A stretch of 16,104 nt of DNA from Pseudorhodobacter antarcticus (GTDB lineage Bacteria > Pseudomonadota > Alphaproteobacteria > Rhodobacterales > Rhodobacteraceae): assembly GCA_945897655.1 (NCBI GenBank), contig CAMDHB010000036.1:1-16104 (forward strand), written 5' to 3'. Position 1 is the first letter of the stretch. Each line of letters begins with the position of its first letter. Below the pieces are notes generated by a model. It saw only the letters and a list, made by a program, of their open reading frames with translations, ran no database searches and was not told the DNA's origin. Below, piece by piece: positions 1 to 6,602 of this stretch. Made by a program: the position numbers and the translations under genes.

Positions 1-145
1 GCCAATGTCCATCCGGCAATTCTAGCGGCCCTCGCGTCGTTTCCAAGCCAGAACGATGTCGGTTTTGGAGCGCAAGCGGCGGATTCAGGGAGCCGAACAC
101 AGCCTGCAGGCGGCATAACGGGTCAAACTTGAAGGGATATTGAGC
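1..145. other. Upstream region of the MttB-family gene
   Basis: No gene of convincing length is visible here. A short plus-strand frame from an ATG at 56 to a TAA at 116-118 codes for only 20 residues, and I do not call it. The last bases hold a purine-rich ribosome binding site, GAAGGG at 131-136, nine bases before the ATG at 146. I could not identify a convincing -35/-10 pair or a riboswitch. The region may be the tail of an upstream intergenic spacer. Confidence 0.4.
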
Positions 146-1687
146 ATGAGCGATACGGGCGCCCGCAGGGCACGGGGTGGTGGCGGGGCAACCCGTCGGG
201 CCGAACGGACGGCGGTTTCGTTCGAGACGGCGAAATTCATCCAGCGCAACATCCCGAACTTCGAGATTCTGAACGAAGAAGCGTTGCAGATCATCGAATG
301 GAACGCCGAAACCGTTCTGGAAGAGATTGGCGTCAATTTCGTTGAAAATCCGGGCGCGCTGCAACGCTGGCGCGATGCGGGTGCGGATGTGCGGGGCGAG
401 CGGGTGCATATTCCCCGCGGTCTGGCGCGCAAGCTCTGCTCGACCGCCCCCAAGACATTCACCCAGCGCGCCCGCAACCCCGAGCGGAATGTCGAGATTG
501 GCGGGCGCAATCTGGTGCTGGCCCCGGTTTATGGGCCCCCCTTCGTGCGCGATGCGGCCGGTGGGCGGCGCTATGCCACGCTGGAGGATTTCCGCAATTT
601 CGTGAAGCTGGGCTATATGTCCAAATGGCTGCACCATTCGGGCGGTACGGTCTGTGAGCCGACCGATATTCCGGTGAACAAGCGCCATCTGGACATGGTG
701 CTGGCCCATATGACGCTGTCGGACAAGCCCTTCATGGGGTCGGTCACAGCACCCGAGCGGGCGGTTGATTCGGTGGAGATGGCGAAAATCCTGTTCGGGT
801 CGGATTTTGTTGACCAGAATACGGTCATGACGCAGCTGATCAACATCAACTCGCCCCTGACGTTTGACGGCATCATGATGGGCGCGATGGAGGTTTATGC
901 CGCCGCCAATCAGGCCTGCATCGTGTCGCCCTTCATTGTGGGCGGGGCAATGGCGCCGGTCACCGTGGCAGGGACCTTGACGCAGGTTCTGGCCGAGGTT
1001 CTGGCCGGTGTCGCCTATAACCAGCTGATCCGCCCCGGTGCGCCGGTGATTGCGGGGGCCTTTGTGACCTCGATCGACATGAACTCGGGTGCGCCGACGT
1101 TTGGCACGCCAGAAGCGGCTCATATTACATATGGCGCGGGGCAGTTGGTGCGCCGACTGGGCCTGCCTTACCGGTCTGGCGGGGCCTTCTGCGGGTCCAA
1201 GCTGCCCGATGCGCAGGCAGCCTACGAATCGGCCAACAGCCTGAACATGGCGCTGCTGGCGGGCGTGAACTTCATGCTGCATGCCTGCGGTTGGCTGGAG
1301 GGGGGGCTTGTGTCCTCTTATGAAAAATTCGTTATGGACGCGGATCAGCTAGGCACGTTGCACCATTTGGCGCAGGGCATTCACATGGATGTGAATGGTC
1401 AGGCGATGGGGGCTATCCGCGAAGTGGGGCCGGGCGGGCATTTTCTGGGCTGCGAGCACACGCAGGCCAATTTCAAGACGGCCTTCTGGCGGTCTGACCT
1501 GTTCGATTTCAAACCGTTCGAGACCTGGGCCGAAGAGGGTGCGCGCGACACTCAGGCCTTGGCGACCGAGCGTGTGGCCAAGATGCTGGGCGACTATCAG
1601 CAGCCCGCCCTGGACGAGGGGGTCAACGAGGCGCTGCACGACTATGTCGCGCGGCGCAAGTCCGAGATGCCGGACGCCTTTATCTGA
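146..1687 (+). CDS. MttB-superfamily (trimethylamine methyltransferase family) protein, non-pyrrolysine type
   Basis: This is a 513-residue protein of the MttB family (Pfam MTTB), predicted cytoplasmic corrinoid-dependent methyltransferases. Founding archaeal MttB proteins demethylate trimethylamine and carry pyrrolysine at an in-frame TAG. This frame has no internal TAG, so it belongs to the non-Pyl branch, some members of which demethylate glycine betaine or other quaternary amines; the substrate here is unknown. The N-terminus is a short Arg/Gly-rich tail (about residues 5-20, including RRARGGGGATRR), then the family body with conserved-looking stretches such as HHSGGTVCEPTD and RSGGAFCGSKLPDAQ. 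An in-frame TTG at 140 is possible, but the ATG at 146 has GAAGGG nine bases upstream and is preferred. No corrinoid protein gene is adjacent, so the methyl acceptor is not in view. A strong terminator follows. The family call is sure; the substrate is not. Confidence 0.9.
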   Translation: MSDTGARRARGGGGATRRAERTAVSFETAKFIQRNIPNFEILNEEALQIIEWNAETVLEEIGVNFVENPGALQRWRDAGADVRGERVHIPRGLARKLCSTAPKTFTQRARNPERNVEIGGRNLVLAPVYGPPFVRDAAGGRRYATLEDFRNFVKLGYMSKWLHHSGGTVCEPTDIPVNKRHLDMVLAHMTLSDKPFMGSVTAPERAVDSVEMAKILFGSDFVDQNTVMTQLININSPLTFDGIMMGAMEVYAAANQACIVSPFIVGGAMAPVTVAGTLTQVLAEVLAGVAYNQLIRPGAPVIAGAFVTSIDMNSGAPTFGTPEAAHITYGAGQLVRRLGLPYRSGGAFCGSKLPDAQAAYESANSLNMALLAGVNFMLHACGWLEGGLVSSYEKFVMDADQLGTLHHLAQGIHMDVNGQAMGAIREVGPGGHFLGCEHTQANFKTAFWRSDLFDFKPFETWAEEGARDTQALATERVAKMLGDYQQPALDEGVNEALHDYVARRKSEMPDAFI

Positions 1688-1709
1688 TTGTTCTGGATAT
1701 CGAAACAAT
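1687..1709. repeat. Dyad copy 1: ATTGTT-N11-AACAAT
   Basis: This perfect 6-bp inverted repeat with an 11-base spacer (CTGGATATCGA) begins on the last base of the methyltransferase stop codon. With flanking G and C the arms extend to 7 bp. A second copy with the same arms and spacer length is at 2130-2152, and the two agree at 18 of 23 positions. It could be a regulator site or a transcript hairpin just ahead of the terminator. The sequence and spacing are observed; the function is inferred. Confidence 0.5.
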
Positions 1710-1711
1710 CC

Positions 1712-1746
1712 GCCCTGCGCGAAACCCGTCGCGCAGGGCTTTTTTT
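1712..1746 (+). terminator. Intrinsic terminator of the MttB-family gene
   Basis: A perfect 10-bp GC-rich stem (GCCCTGCGCG at 1712-1721 paired with CGCGCAGGGC at 1730-1739) has an 8-base loop and is followed by a run of seven T at 1740-1746. It sits 24 bases after the methyltransferase stop codon, in the orientation expected to end that transcript. On the other strand no T-run follows, so it is probably unidirectional. Confidence 0.92.
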
Positions 1747-1755
1747 GTCTGAAGG

Positions 1756-2040
1756 TCAAGCCGTAACACTGCGTGGCAGCAGGCGAACCTCACTCATCAG
1801 GGCGATCAGCACTTCGATATGGCGGGTCACTGAGTAGCTGGCTTCACCAGATTGGCGGATCGTCTCCAACCGGTCTTCTTCGGTCAAAAGACGCCGAATT
1901 GCCCTGTCGGGCGACGGTTGAGCGTCCAAAAGGCGGCGTAAATCGCGTTCGCGGCGGTAATCACTCAGCCCACAGCGGGCAGCCCGGATCAGCAGTTGCG
2001 GGCGGCGTAGGTCGGCAAGCAGGGCGCGGAAGTCGGTCAT
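1756..2040 (-). CDS. DUF6477 family protein
   Basis: This is a 94-residue protein of unknown function that matches my recollection of the DUF6477 family of Rhodobacterales (MTDFRALLADLRRPQLL... with a conserved RRERDLRRLL and a final SVTRHIEVLIALMSE stretch). It has no signal peptide or membrane segment and is Arg/Leu-rich and predicted helical. The start chosen is the ATG at 2040-2038, where homologs begin. An in-frame ATG four codons upstream overlaps the GGAG that would serve as the Shine-Dalgarno for the chosen start. It converges on the methyltransferase gene and is divergent from the DUF6456 gene. No role can be assigned from sequence. The family assignment is from memory. Confidence 0.8.
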   Translation of the reverse strand: MTDFRALLADLRRPQLLIRAARCGLSDYRRERDLRRLLDAQPSPDRAIRRLLTEEDRLETIRQSGEASYSVTRHIEVLIALMSEVRLLPRSVTA

Positions 2041-2129
2041 GGCAGGCTCCATTCTGGTGACCCGAACATCCTGCACCAGAACAACCCAGCGTTGCATAAG
2101 TGCAAGTTCGGCCGTGCGATGGTTTCTGC

Positions 2130-2152
2130 ATTGTTTAGGAATTAGAAACAAT
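2130..2152. promoter_or_regulatory. Dyad copy 2: ATTGTT-N11-AACAAT, candidate operator
   Basis: A perfect inverted repeat (7 bp when read as ATTGTTT/AAACAAT with 9 bases between) lies in the divergent intergenic region of the DUF6477 and DUF6456 genes. It is about 90 bases from the DUF6477 start and 39 or 108 bases from the two possible DUF6456 starts. A plausible plus-strand promoter overlaps it, TTGTTT at 2131-2136 and TATCGA at 2153-2158 with a 16-base spacer, though neither hexamer is strong. The position suits an operator. The cognate regulator is unknown, although the neighbouring DUF6456 protein itself carries a helix-turn-helix. Confidence 0.45.
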
Positions 2153-2172
2153 TATCGAAGTTGCCTCAATTA

Positions 2173-2187
2173 TTAACGAAAGAGTAA
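2173..2187 (+). promoter_or_regulatory. Weak candidate CtrA-like site
   Basis: The sequence TTAA, seven bases, GTAA matches the alphaproteobacterial CtrA consensus TTAA-N7-TTAA except for one base. It lies just upstream of the first possible start of the DUF6456 gene at 2191 and would suit a promoter for the internal start at 2260. A single near-match in an AT-rich spacer is weak evidence. Confidence 0.2.
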
Positions 2188-2259
2188 CCAATGCCACTCA
2201 GGGTTGCAAAAGTTCAAAAACCGAACATTTGCCTAACTTCTGCTTCAGGTACTGAACCC

Positions 2260-3393
2260 ATGCGACCGCAACTGAGTACCGAATTCTCCCTGCCTGCCTG
2301 GCTTCCCGCCGCTGTGCGGTTGTATCTGGATCACACCGAAGATGGAGTTTCCCTGCGCGCCCTTGCTCGGCGCGACGGGTGTCACGCCTCGACCGTGTTG
2401 CGCCAGGTTCGCCGGTATGAGGTGCGCCGGGACGACCCGTTGCTGGACGAAGCGCTACAGTCCCTGTCGCGCGATGTCTTGCACCGGGGACCACATAAAA
2501 GCAGCAACGCCACTGACCAGAAGGACGCAAACCCCATGTCGGCACCTCTCCGTCACCAGACGCTTTCGATTGATGAAGCCACCATCCTGCGCGAAGGCCG
2601 CCGCATCCTGCGACGCTTGGCCGAACCGGGGGCGGTTCTGGCCATTGCCCCAGATCTGGAAAAGGCGGTGGTCATGCGCGAATTCCCGGATGGGCGCATT
2701 GCCCGGACCGGGGTGGTTGAACGCGCCATCGCGCAGGCCTTCGCGCTGAAAGACTGGATAACTTGCCGCAAGGCGGGCCGGGTGACGAGTTATGAGTTGT
2801 CGGCCACCGGACGCTCTGCCCTGAAGCGGATGATGGATGAGGAGGAGGCCGGGCGTGTCGGCATGGCCGAAGCCGCAGCGCCATTTGCAGCGCAGCACGG
2901 AGACTGGGGCACACGCGACATTGCCAGCGACGACGGCAATCGGCGGGTGCGCTACAACCTTGCGGAAAGCCCGGTCGCCGTGCTGGGCCGGCGGCGCGAC
3001 AAGGATGGCCGCGTATTCCTGGGGCCGGAATTGGTCGAGGCGGCTGAACGTCTGCGCGAGGATTTTGAACTGGCGCAGATGGGTCCAAGGGTTGCGCAGA
3101 ACTGGGACCGCTTTCTGACCGGGGGGGACCGGGGTGGTTTTCAATCGGATAGCGGTGGCGCAGAAGGGCCAAGGGCGGCACGCGACCGTGTGGCGCTTGC
3201 GCTGCGCGATCTGGGGCCGGGTCTTTGCGATGTGGCGCTGCGGGTTTGCTGCTTTCTGGAAGGGATCGAGGCGGCCGAGCGCCGGATGGGCTGGGCCGCG
3301 CGGTCGGGCAAGATCGTGCTGCGGATCGCATTGCAGCGCCTGCGGCGGCACTATGACGAAACTTATGGCAAGTCCGGCCCGCTGATCGGGTGA
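2260..3393 (+). CDS. DUF6456 domain protein with N-terminal helix-turn-helix
   Basis: This 377-residue protein has a predicted helix-turn-helix at about residues 29-55 (VSLRALARRDGCHASTVLRQ with a following basic VRRYEVRR) and a C-terminal DUF6456 domain at about residues 225-360, ending in an IVLRIALQRLRRHY stretch. It is predicted to be a cytoplasmic DNA-binding regulator, but I know of no defined function. The frame is open upstream to an ATG at 2191, which would add 23 residues. I prefer the ATG at 2260 because the following MRPQLSTEFSLPAWLP resembles the usual N-terminus as I recall it, but neither start has a strong Shine-Dalgarno and 2191 has a weak AAGAG. It is divergent from the DUF6477 gene, and the two are often neighbours in this lineage as I recall. 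Its TGA stop lies inside a long hairpin shared with the convergent aquaporin gene. Confidence 0.82.
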   Translation: MRPQLSTEFSLPAWLPAAVRLYLDHTEDGVSLRALARRDGCHASTVLRQVRRYEVRRDDPLLDEALQSLSRDVLHRGPHKSSNATDQKDANPMSAPLRHQTLSIDEATILREGRRILRRLAEPGAVLAIAPDLEKAVVMREFPDGRIARTGVVERAIAQAFALKDWITCRKAGRVTSYELSATGRSALKRMMDEEEAGRVGMAEAAAPFAAQHGDWGTRDIASDDGNRRVRYNLAESPVAVLGRRRDKDGRVFLGPELVEAAERLREDFELAQMGPRVAQNWDRFLTGGDRGGFQSDSGGAEGPRAARDRVALALRDLGPGLCDVALRVCCFLEGIEAAERRMGWAARSGKIVLRIALQRLRRHYDETYGKSGPLIG

Positions 3394-3442
3394 CCTGGGG
3401 CCACGGAGGATGGGCGATTATGCCCATCCTTGGGGCAGGTCA
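3391..3442. terminator. Long two-part hairpin between convergent genes
   Basis: The inner stem is perfect over 9 bp (AGGATGGGC at 3407-3415 with GCCCATCCT at 3422-3430, six-base loop). The outer stem is perfect over 7 bp (TGACCTG at 3391-3397 with CAGGTCA at 3436-3442). The outermost TGA/TCA bases are the stop codons of the two convergent genes. There is no T-run, so it is a weak or Rho-assisted bidirectional terminator at best. Confidence 0.5.
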
Positions 3443-4120
3443 CGCCCGGGTCAGGCCAAGCCTGTACACGATCCCGGCCAGGGCGCCGCCGGCCAGAGGG
3501 GCCACGATGAACACCCAACGCTGCGACATGGCCTGCCCCCCAACCATGTAGGCCGGGCCGATCGACCGGGCTGGGTTGATCGACACGCCCGTCACATTGA
3601 TGCCGACAAGATGGATCGCCACCACCGTCAGGCCAGTTGCCAGCCCTGCAAAGCCAGGGTTCGACCCGGGCCCCGTGGCCCCAAGGACCACTGTCACAAG
3701 GATAAAGGTCATGATCCCTTCAAAGATCAGCGCCGTATTCTGACCATATCCGCCAAGGTACCCCGGCCCAAACCCATTTTGCCAAAGGCCATCGGCGGCG
3801 AGGCTGTAGTCAGCCGAACCACTGGCGATCAGCAGCAGCACTCATGCTCCGGCCGTCGCACCCGCGATCTGGGCAATAATATACAGCAGACATTCCTTCA
3901 TCCCCATCCTGCCGGCAAAGAGCGCCCCCAGGCTGACAGCGGGGTTCAAGTTTGCCCCGGAAATTGCGCCCAAACTGTAAGCCGCCGCGATGATGGCCAG
4001 GCCAAAGGCCAAGGATACGCCCATCATCCCGATCTCGTCGCCCATCAGCACGGCCGCGCCACAGCCAAACAGCACCAGGATCAGTGTACCCAATGCTTCG
4101 GCAATAAATTTCTTCACCAT
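3440..4120 (-). pseudogene. aqpZ: AqpZ-like aquaporin, interrupted by an in-frame TGA
   Basis: This gene encodes a 226-codon membrane water channel of the MIP family, but codon 93 is TGA (3844-3842 on the minus strand). The frame continues without a shift on both sides. The first part holds the NPA box in GANLNPAVSLG. The second holds NPARS in VTGVSINPARSIGPAY, with the filter positions of the orthodox water channel class: Phe (LAFG), His (AIHLVG) and Arg (NPARS). The AqpZ filter Thr is Val here. The stop falls between the third helix (IIAQIAGATAGA) and VLLLIASG, where homologs often have Gly, so a single G-to-T change from GGA is the simplest explanation. The start is the ATG at 4120, with AGGAGGG six bases upstream. 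As read, only a three-helix fragment would be made, presumably non-functional. A sequencing error is an equally good explanation. Confidence 0.85.
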
Positions 4121-4392
4121 TTGCAACCCTCCTGTCCGCCACTTCGGGCGGTTCGTTGAACCTGTGTCACCAAATCGTGCCGCCGGTATGGGAGGTTCTT
4201 ACCCTGTGGACCGCGATCCCGCCACGGGGAACAGATGGGCAATTGCAATCAGCCGAAGTTGACCAGCCCGCCTGTCATGCAACGTGCAATTGACGGCCAT
4301 GCCTCAGGAACAGCTTTTCAAATCTGCGGCCAATCTTTATGTCAAACCCCTGTGGGGCAATCGGCCCGACGCATGTTGCAAAGGAATTTGCG
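4121..4392. other. Intergenic region between the divergent aquaporin gene and lipA
   Basis: These 272 bases contain no supportable gene. The left end holds the aquaporin Shine-Dalgarno (AGGAGGG on the minus strand, around 4127-4133), and the right end holds AAGGA at 4381-4385 ahead of the lipA GTG. TTGAC-like hexamers occur on the plus strand near 4259 and 4289, but no convincing -10 follows at the right distance. The frame of lipA is open back to an ATG at 4339, so part of this could be coding if that start were used. Promoters for both genes must lie here, but I cannot place them. Confidence 0.4.
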
Positions 4393-5349
4393 GTGACCTC
4401 GCGCGATTTGAGCCTGCCCGAAGAACGCCACCCCGAAAAGGCCCACCGGCCCGACAATCCGCAGCCGAAAAAACCGGACTGGATCCGCGTCAAGGCGCCC
4501 ACTTCGGAAGGTTACAAGAAAACCCGCGACATCCTGCGCGACAAGAAACTGGTGACGGTGTGCGAAGAGGCCGGCTGCCCCAATGTGGGCGAGTGCTGGA
4601 GCCAGGGTCACGCCACCATGATGATCATGGGCGATATCTGCACGCGGGGCTGCACGTTTTGCAACATTGCCACCGGCAAGCCCCGGCCGTTGGACCTGTT
4701 TGAACCGGGCCGCGTGGGTCATGCGGTGGCCGAGTTGGGGCTGAACCATGTGGTTGTCACCTCGGTTGACCGCGATGATCTGGAGGATGGCGGGGCCGAG
4801 CATTTCGCCATGACAATTCGCGCGATCCGGCACCGGGCCCCTGACACCACGATCGAGATTCTGACGCCCGATTTCCTGAAATGCCCCGACAGCGCCCTTG
4901 AAACCGTCGTGGCTGCCCGGCCTGATGTGTTCAACCACAATCTGGAAACAGTGCCGGGCCTGTACCCCGAGGTGCGGCCCGGCGCGCGTTACTTTGCGTC
5001 GTTGCGGCTGTTGCAGCGGGCCAAGGAACTGGACGCGGGGCTGTTCACCAAATCGGGCATCATGGTGGGTCTGGGCGAGGATCGTCAGGCCGTCTTGCAG
5101 GTCATGGACGATCTGCGTGCGGCAGATGTGGATTTCCTGACGATTGGTCAGTATCTGCAACCCACCCCGAAACACCACAGGGTTGACCGCTTCGTGACGC
5201 CAGATGAGTTCAAAAGCTATGAGGCGGCGGCCTATGCCAAAGGGTTTGCGATGGTATCGGCCACCCCGCTCACGCGGTCCAGCTATCATGCGGGCGATGA
5301 TTTTGCCCGCCTGCGGGCGGCGCGTCAGGCCAAGCTTGGCTTGATCTGA
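4393..5349 (+). CDS. lipA: Lipoyl synthase
   Basis: LipA is a cytoplasmic radical-SAM enzyme that inserts two sulfur atoms into the octanoyl chain on lipoyl domains (pyruvate and 2-oxoglutarate dehydrogenases, glycine cleavage H protein). Using the GTG start it is 318 residues, the usual family length. The auxiliary [4Fe-4S] ligands are C57, C62 and C68 (VCEEAGCPNVGEC), the radical-SAM cluster ligands are C83, C87 and C90 (CTRGCTFC), and the C-terminal RSSY motif supplies the serine ligand. The GTG at 4393 is preferred because AAGGA lies seven bases before it and the protein then begins close to the usual RDLSLPEERHPEKAHRPD. An in-frame ATG at 4339 would add 18 residues unlike the family. It stands alone and converges on the cytochrome c' gene. 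Very secure call. Confidence 0.97.
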   Translation: MTSRDLSLPEERHPEKAHRPDNPQPKKPDWIRVKAPTSEGYKKTRDILRDKKLVTVCEEAGCPNVGECWSQGHATMMIMGDICTRGCTFCNIATGKPRPLDLFEPGRVGHAVAELGLNHVVVTSVDRDDLEDGGAEHFAMTIRAIRHRAPDTTIEILTPDFLKCPDSALETVVAARPDVFNHNLETVPGLYPEVRPGARYFASLRLLQRAKELDAGLFTKSGIMVGLGEDRQAVLQVMDDLRAADVDFLTIGQYLQPTPKHHRVDRFVTPDEFKSYEAAAYAKGFAMVSATPLTRSSYHAGDDFARLRAARQAKLGLI

Positions 5350-5381
5350 CCGCTTCCCGGTGCTGCCACCGGGAAGCGGTC
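5348..5381. terminator. Perfect 15-bp hairpin between lipA and the cytochrome c' gene
   Basis: GACCGCTTCCCGGTG (5348-5362) pairs perfectly with CACCGGGAAGCGGTC (5367-5381) around a four-base loop. The stem starts inside the lipA TGA and ends five bases before the stop codon of the convergent cytochrome gene. Only a couple of T follow on the plus strand, so it is a strong hairpin with a poor T-run. It likely acts in both directions. Confidence 0.75.
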
Positions 5382-5386
5382 TTGGG

Positions 5387-5851
5387 TCATTCCGCCATGC
5401 GGTAGGCGGTGTGGCAGGCCGCACAAGCCTTGCCGACGCCGCCCATGCCAGTTTTGAGGCTGTCCACATCAGCGGCTGCCAGCGGCTGCAAGGCGGCGGC
5501 GGCAGCGTTCAGATCTGCGATCTTGGCCAGAAAATCCTGTTCATTGGCCCAAAGCTCGGCCTTGGCATAGCTGTCGGCGGCCTTGCCATTTTCGGAACCG
5601 GCTGGGAACTGTTCCATGCTGAGAACCGAGGCAATTGCTGCCAGATTGGCTGCAGCCTTGGCCGACAGCGCCGCGTCAAAGGCCACGTCGCCTTTGACCA
5701 TTGCCCCCATTTTGGCCAGATCTGCCCCCATTTGCAGCATCAGCCCGTGGCGGGTTTCCACGGCATCGGCAAAGGGGTCTTCCTGAGCCTGGGCCCAGGT
5801 GGTCATGGACGACAACATACCGGCCACGACAAGCAATTTCAGCACATTCAT
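5387..5851 (-). CDS. Cytochrome c' / c-556 family protein
   Basis: This 154-residue exported haem protein has a signal peptide (MNVLKLLVVAGMLSSMTTWAQA, likely cleaved after AQA around residue 22). The mature part is Ala-rich and predicted as a four-helix bundle. A C-terminal CAACH haem-binding motif (C143, C146, H147) is placed as in the cytochrome c' family (Pfam Cytochrom_C_2). Family members bind haem c in the periplasm; some bind NO or CO and are linked to nitrosative stress, others transfer electrons. The ATG at 5851 has AGGAG seven bases upstream. About 130 bases separate it from the upstream GST gene, so it probably has its own promoter. Whether the haem iron is five- or six-coordinate cannot be read with certainty. 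Confidence 0.9.
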   Translation of the reverse strand: MNVLKLLVVAGMLSSMTTWAQAQEDPFADAVETRHGLMLQMGADLAKMGAMVKGDVAFDAALSAKAAANLAAIASVLSMEQFPAGSENGKAADSYAKAELWANEQDFLAKIADLNAAAAALQPLAAADVDSLKTGMGGVGKACAACHTAYRMAE

Positions 5852-5977
5852 GATCTAGCTCCTGAAAGATATGACACCACCTCGTCGCGCGTTTCCTGCA
5901 CCCAAGGAATGCAGCCAAGGGTATAGAGCCATAGAAATTTCGCACTAACGGAAGTTATATATCAATGGTTTAGGGTG

Positions 5978-6002
5978 TTTTTCGTCATGCTTTGACGAAA
6001 AA
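5978..6002 (-). other. Hairpin overlapping the 3' end of the GST gene
   Basis: TTTTTCGTCA (5978-5987) pairs perfectly with TGACGAAAAA (5993-6002) around a five-base loop. The stem contains the final codons and stop of the minus-strand GST gene. No T-run follows on the minus strand beyond the stem, so it is not a classic terminator. It may act as a weak terminator or a 3'-end stabiliser. Confidence 0.4.
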
Positions 6003-6602
6003 AGGCTGGTAAATGGCCCGAAAGGCGGCCGTCTCCTCCAACCTTGCATAGGCGGCGTGCAGATGGGGCGTGGTGTTGGGGTCGGGGACACCTGGCAGCG
6101 CCTCGGTCGCAAAGCGCAGGGCGCAGGCGACGGCGATGTCGGCATGGGTCAAGTCATCGAACCACCAGGGTCCGGGCCGGGTGGCGCGGTCAGCCTCCAA
6201 CGCGGACAGAACGCTGCCAATCTGGCGGCGACACCGCTCCTCCCACAGGTCAGAGGTCGTCTGATGCAGGCGGCGTTCGTAAAACAGGCTGACGGCCTTG
6301 TCGGCCAATCCGGTGCCAAGGGCTGCCACTTTCAGCACGCGGTGGCGCTGGGGTTCGGCGCGGGGGAACAGGGGGGTGGGCACCAGACTGTCCAGATAGT
6401 CCAGAATCATATGGCTGTCGGTCAGGGCAAAGCCGTCATCCAGAACCAGCACCGGCACCCGGATCAGCGGGTTGAGCTGGGCCACCCGGTCAGCATCGCC
6501 AAAAACCGACCAAGGCTGGTGTTGAAAGGGCAGGCCATACAGCGTCAGCGCAATGCCGACGCGCCGGACAAAGGGACTGTCATACTGGCCGATCAGGATC
6601 AT
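5985..6602 (-). CDS. Glutathione S-transferase family protein
   Basis: This 205-residue cytoplasmic protein has an N-terminal thioredoxin-fold domain (about residues 1-80) and an all-helical C-terminal domain. SPFVRRV near residues 9-15 is the region of the catalytic Ser/Cys, RVPVL carries the cis-Pro that binds glutathione, and DSHMILDYL matches the G-site Ser region. The family conjugates or reduces electrophiles with glutathione; the substrate cannot be predicted. The ATG at 6602-6600 overlaps the stop of the upstream diheme cytochrome gene (ATGA), which suggests translational coupling. A hairpin covers the 3' end. Confidence 0.88.
   Translation of the reverse strand: MILIGQYDSPFVRRVGIALTLYGLPFQHQPWSVFGDADRVAQLNPLIRVPVLVLDDGFALTDSHMILDYLDSLVPTPLFPRAEPQRHRVLKVAALGTGLADKAVSLFYERRLHQTTSDLWEERCRRQIGSVLSALEADRATRPGPWWFDDLTHADIAVACALRFATEALPGVPDPNTTPHLHAAYARLEETAAFRAIYQPFFVKA

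Noticed and set aside
56..118. A 20-codon plus-strand frame upstream of the methyltransferase gene
   Set aside because: It is too short, has no clear ribosome binding site and no recognisable similarity.
2455..3351. A 298-codon minus-strand frame inside the DUF6456 gene
   Set aside because: It is an antisense shadow; composition and lack of any motif contrast with the recognisable DUF6456 frame.
3410..4159. A 249-codon plus-strand frame across the aquaporin gene
   Set aside because: It is the antisense shadow of the aquaporin, rich in Gln, His and Pro as such shadows are, and the aquaporin motifs are unmistakable on the other strand.
5961..5974. Possible FNR-type site (TTGAT read on the minus strand upstream of the cytochrome c' gene)
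   Set aside because: Only the first half-site matches; the second half agrees with ATCAA at just two of five positions.
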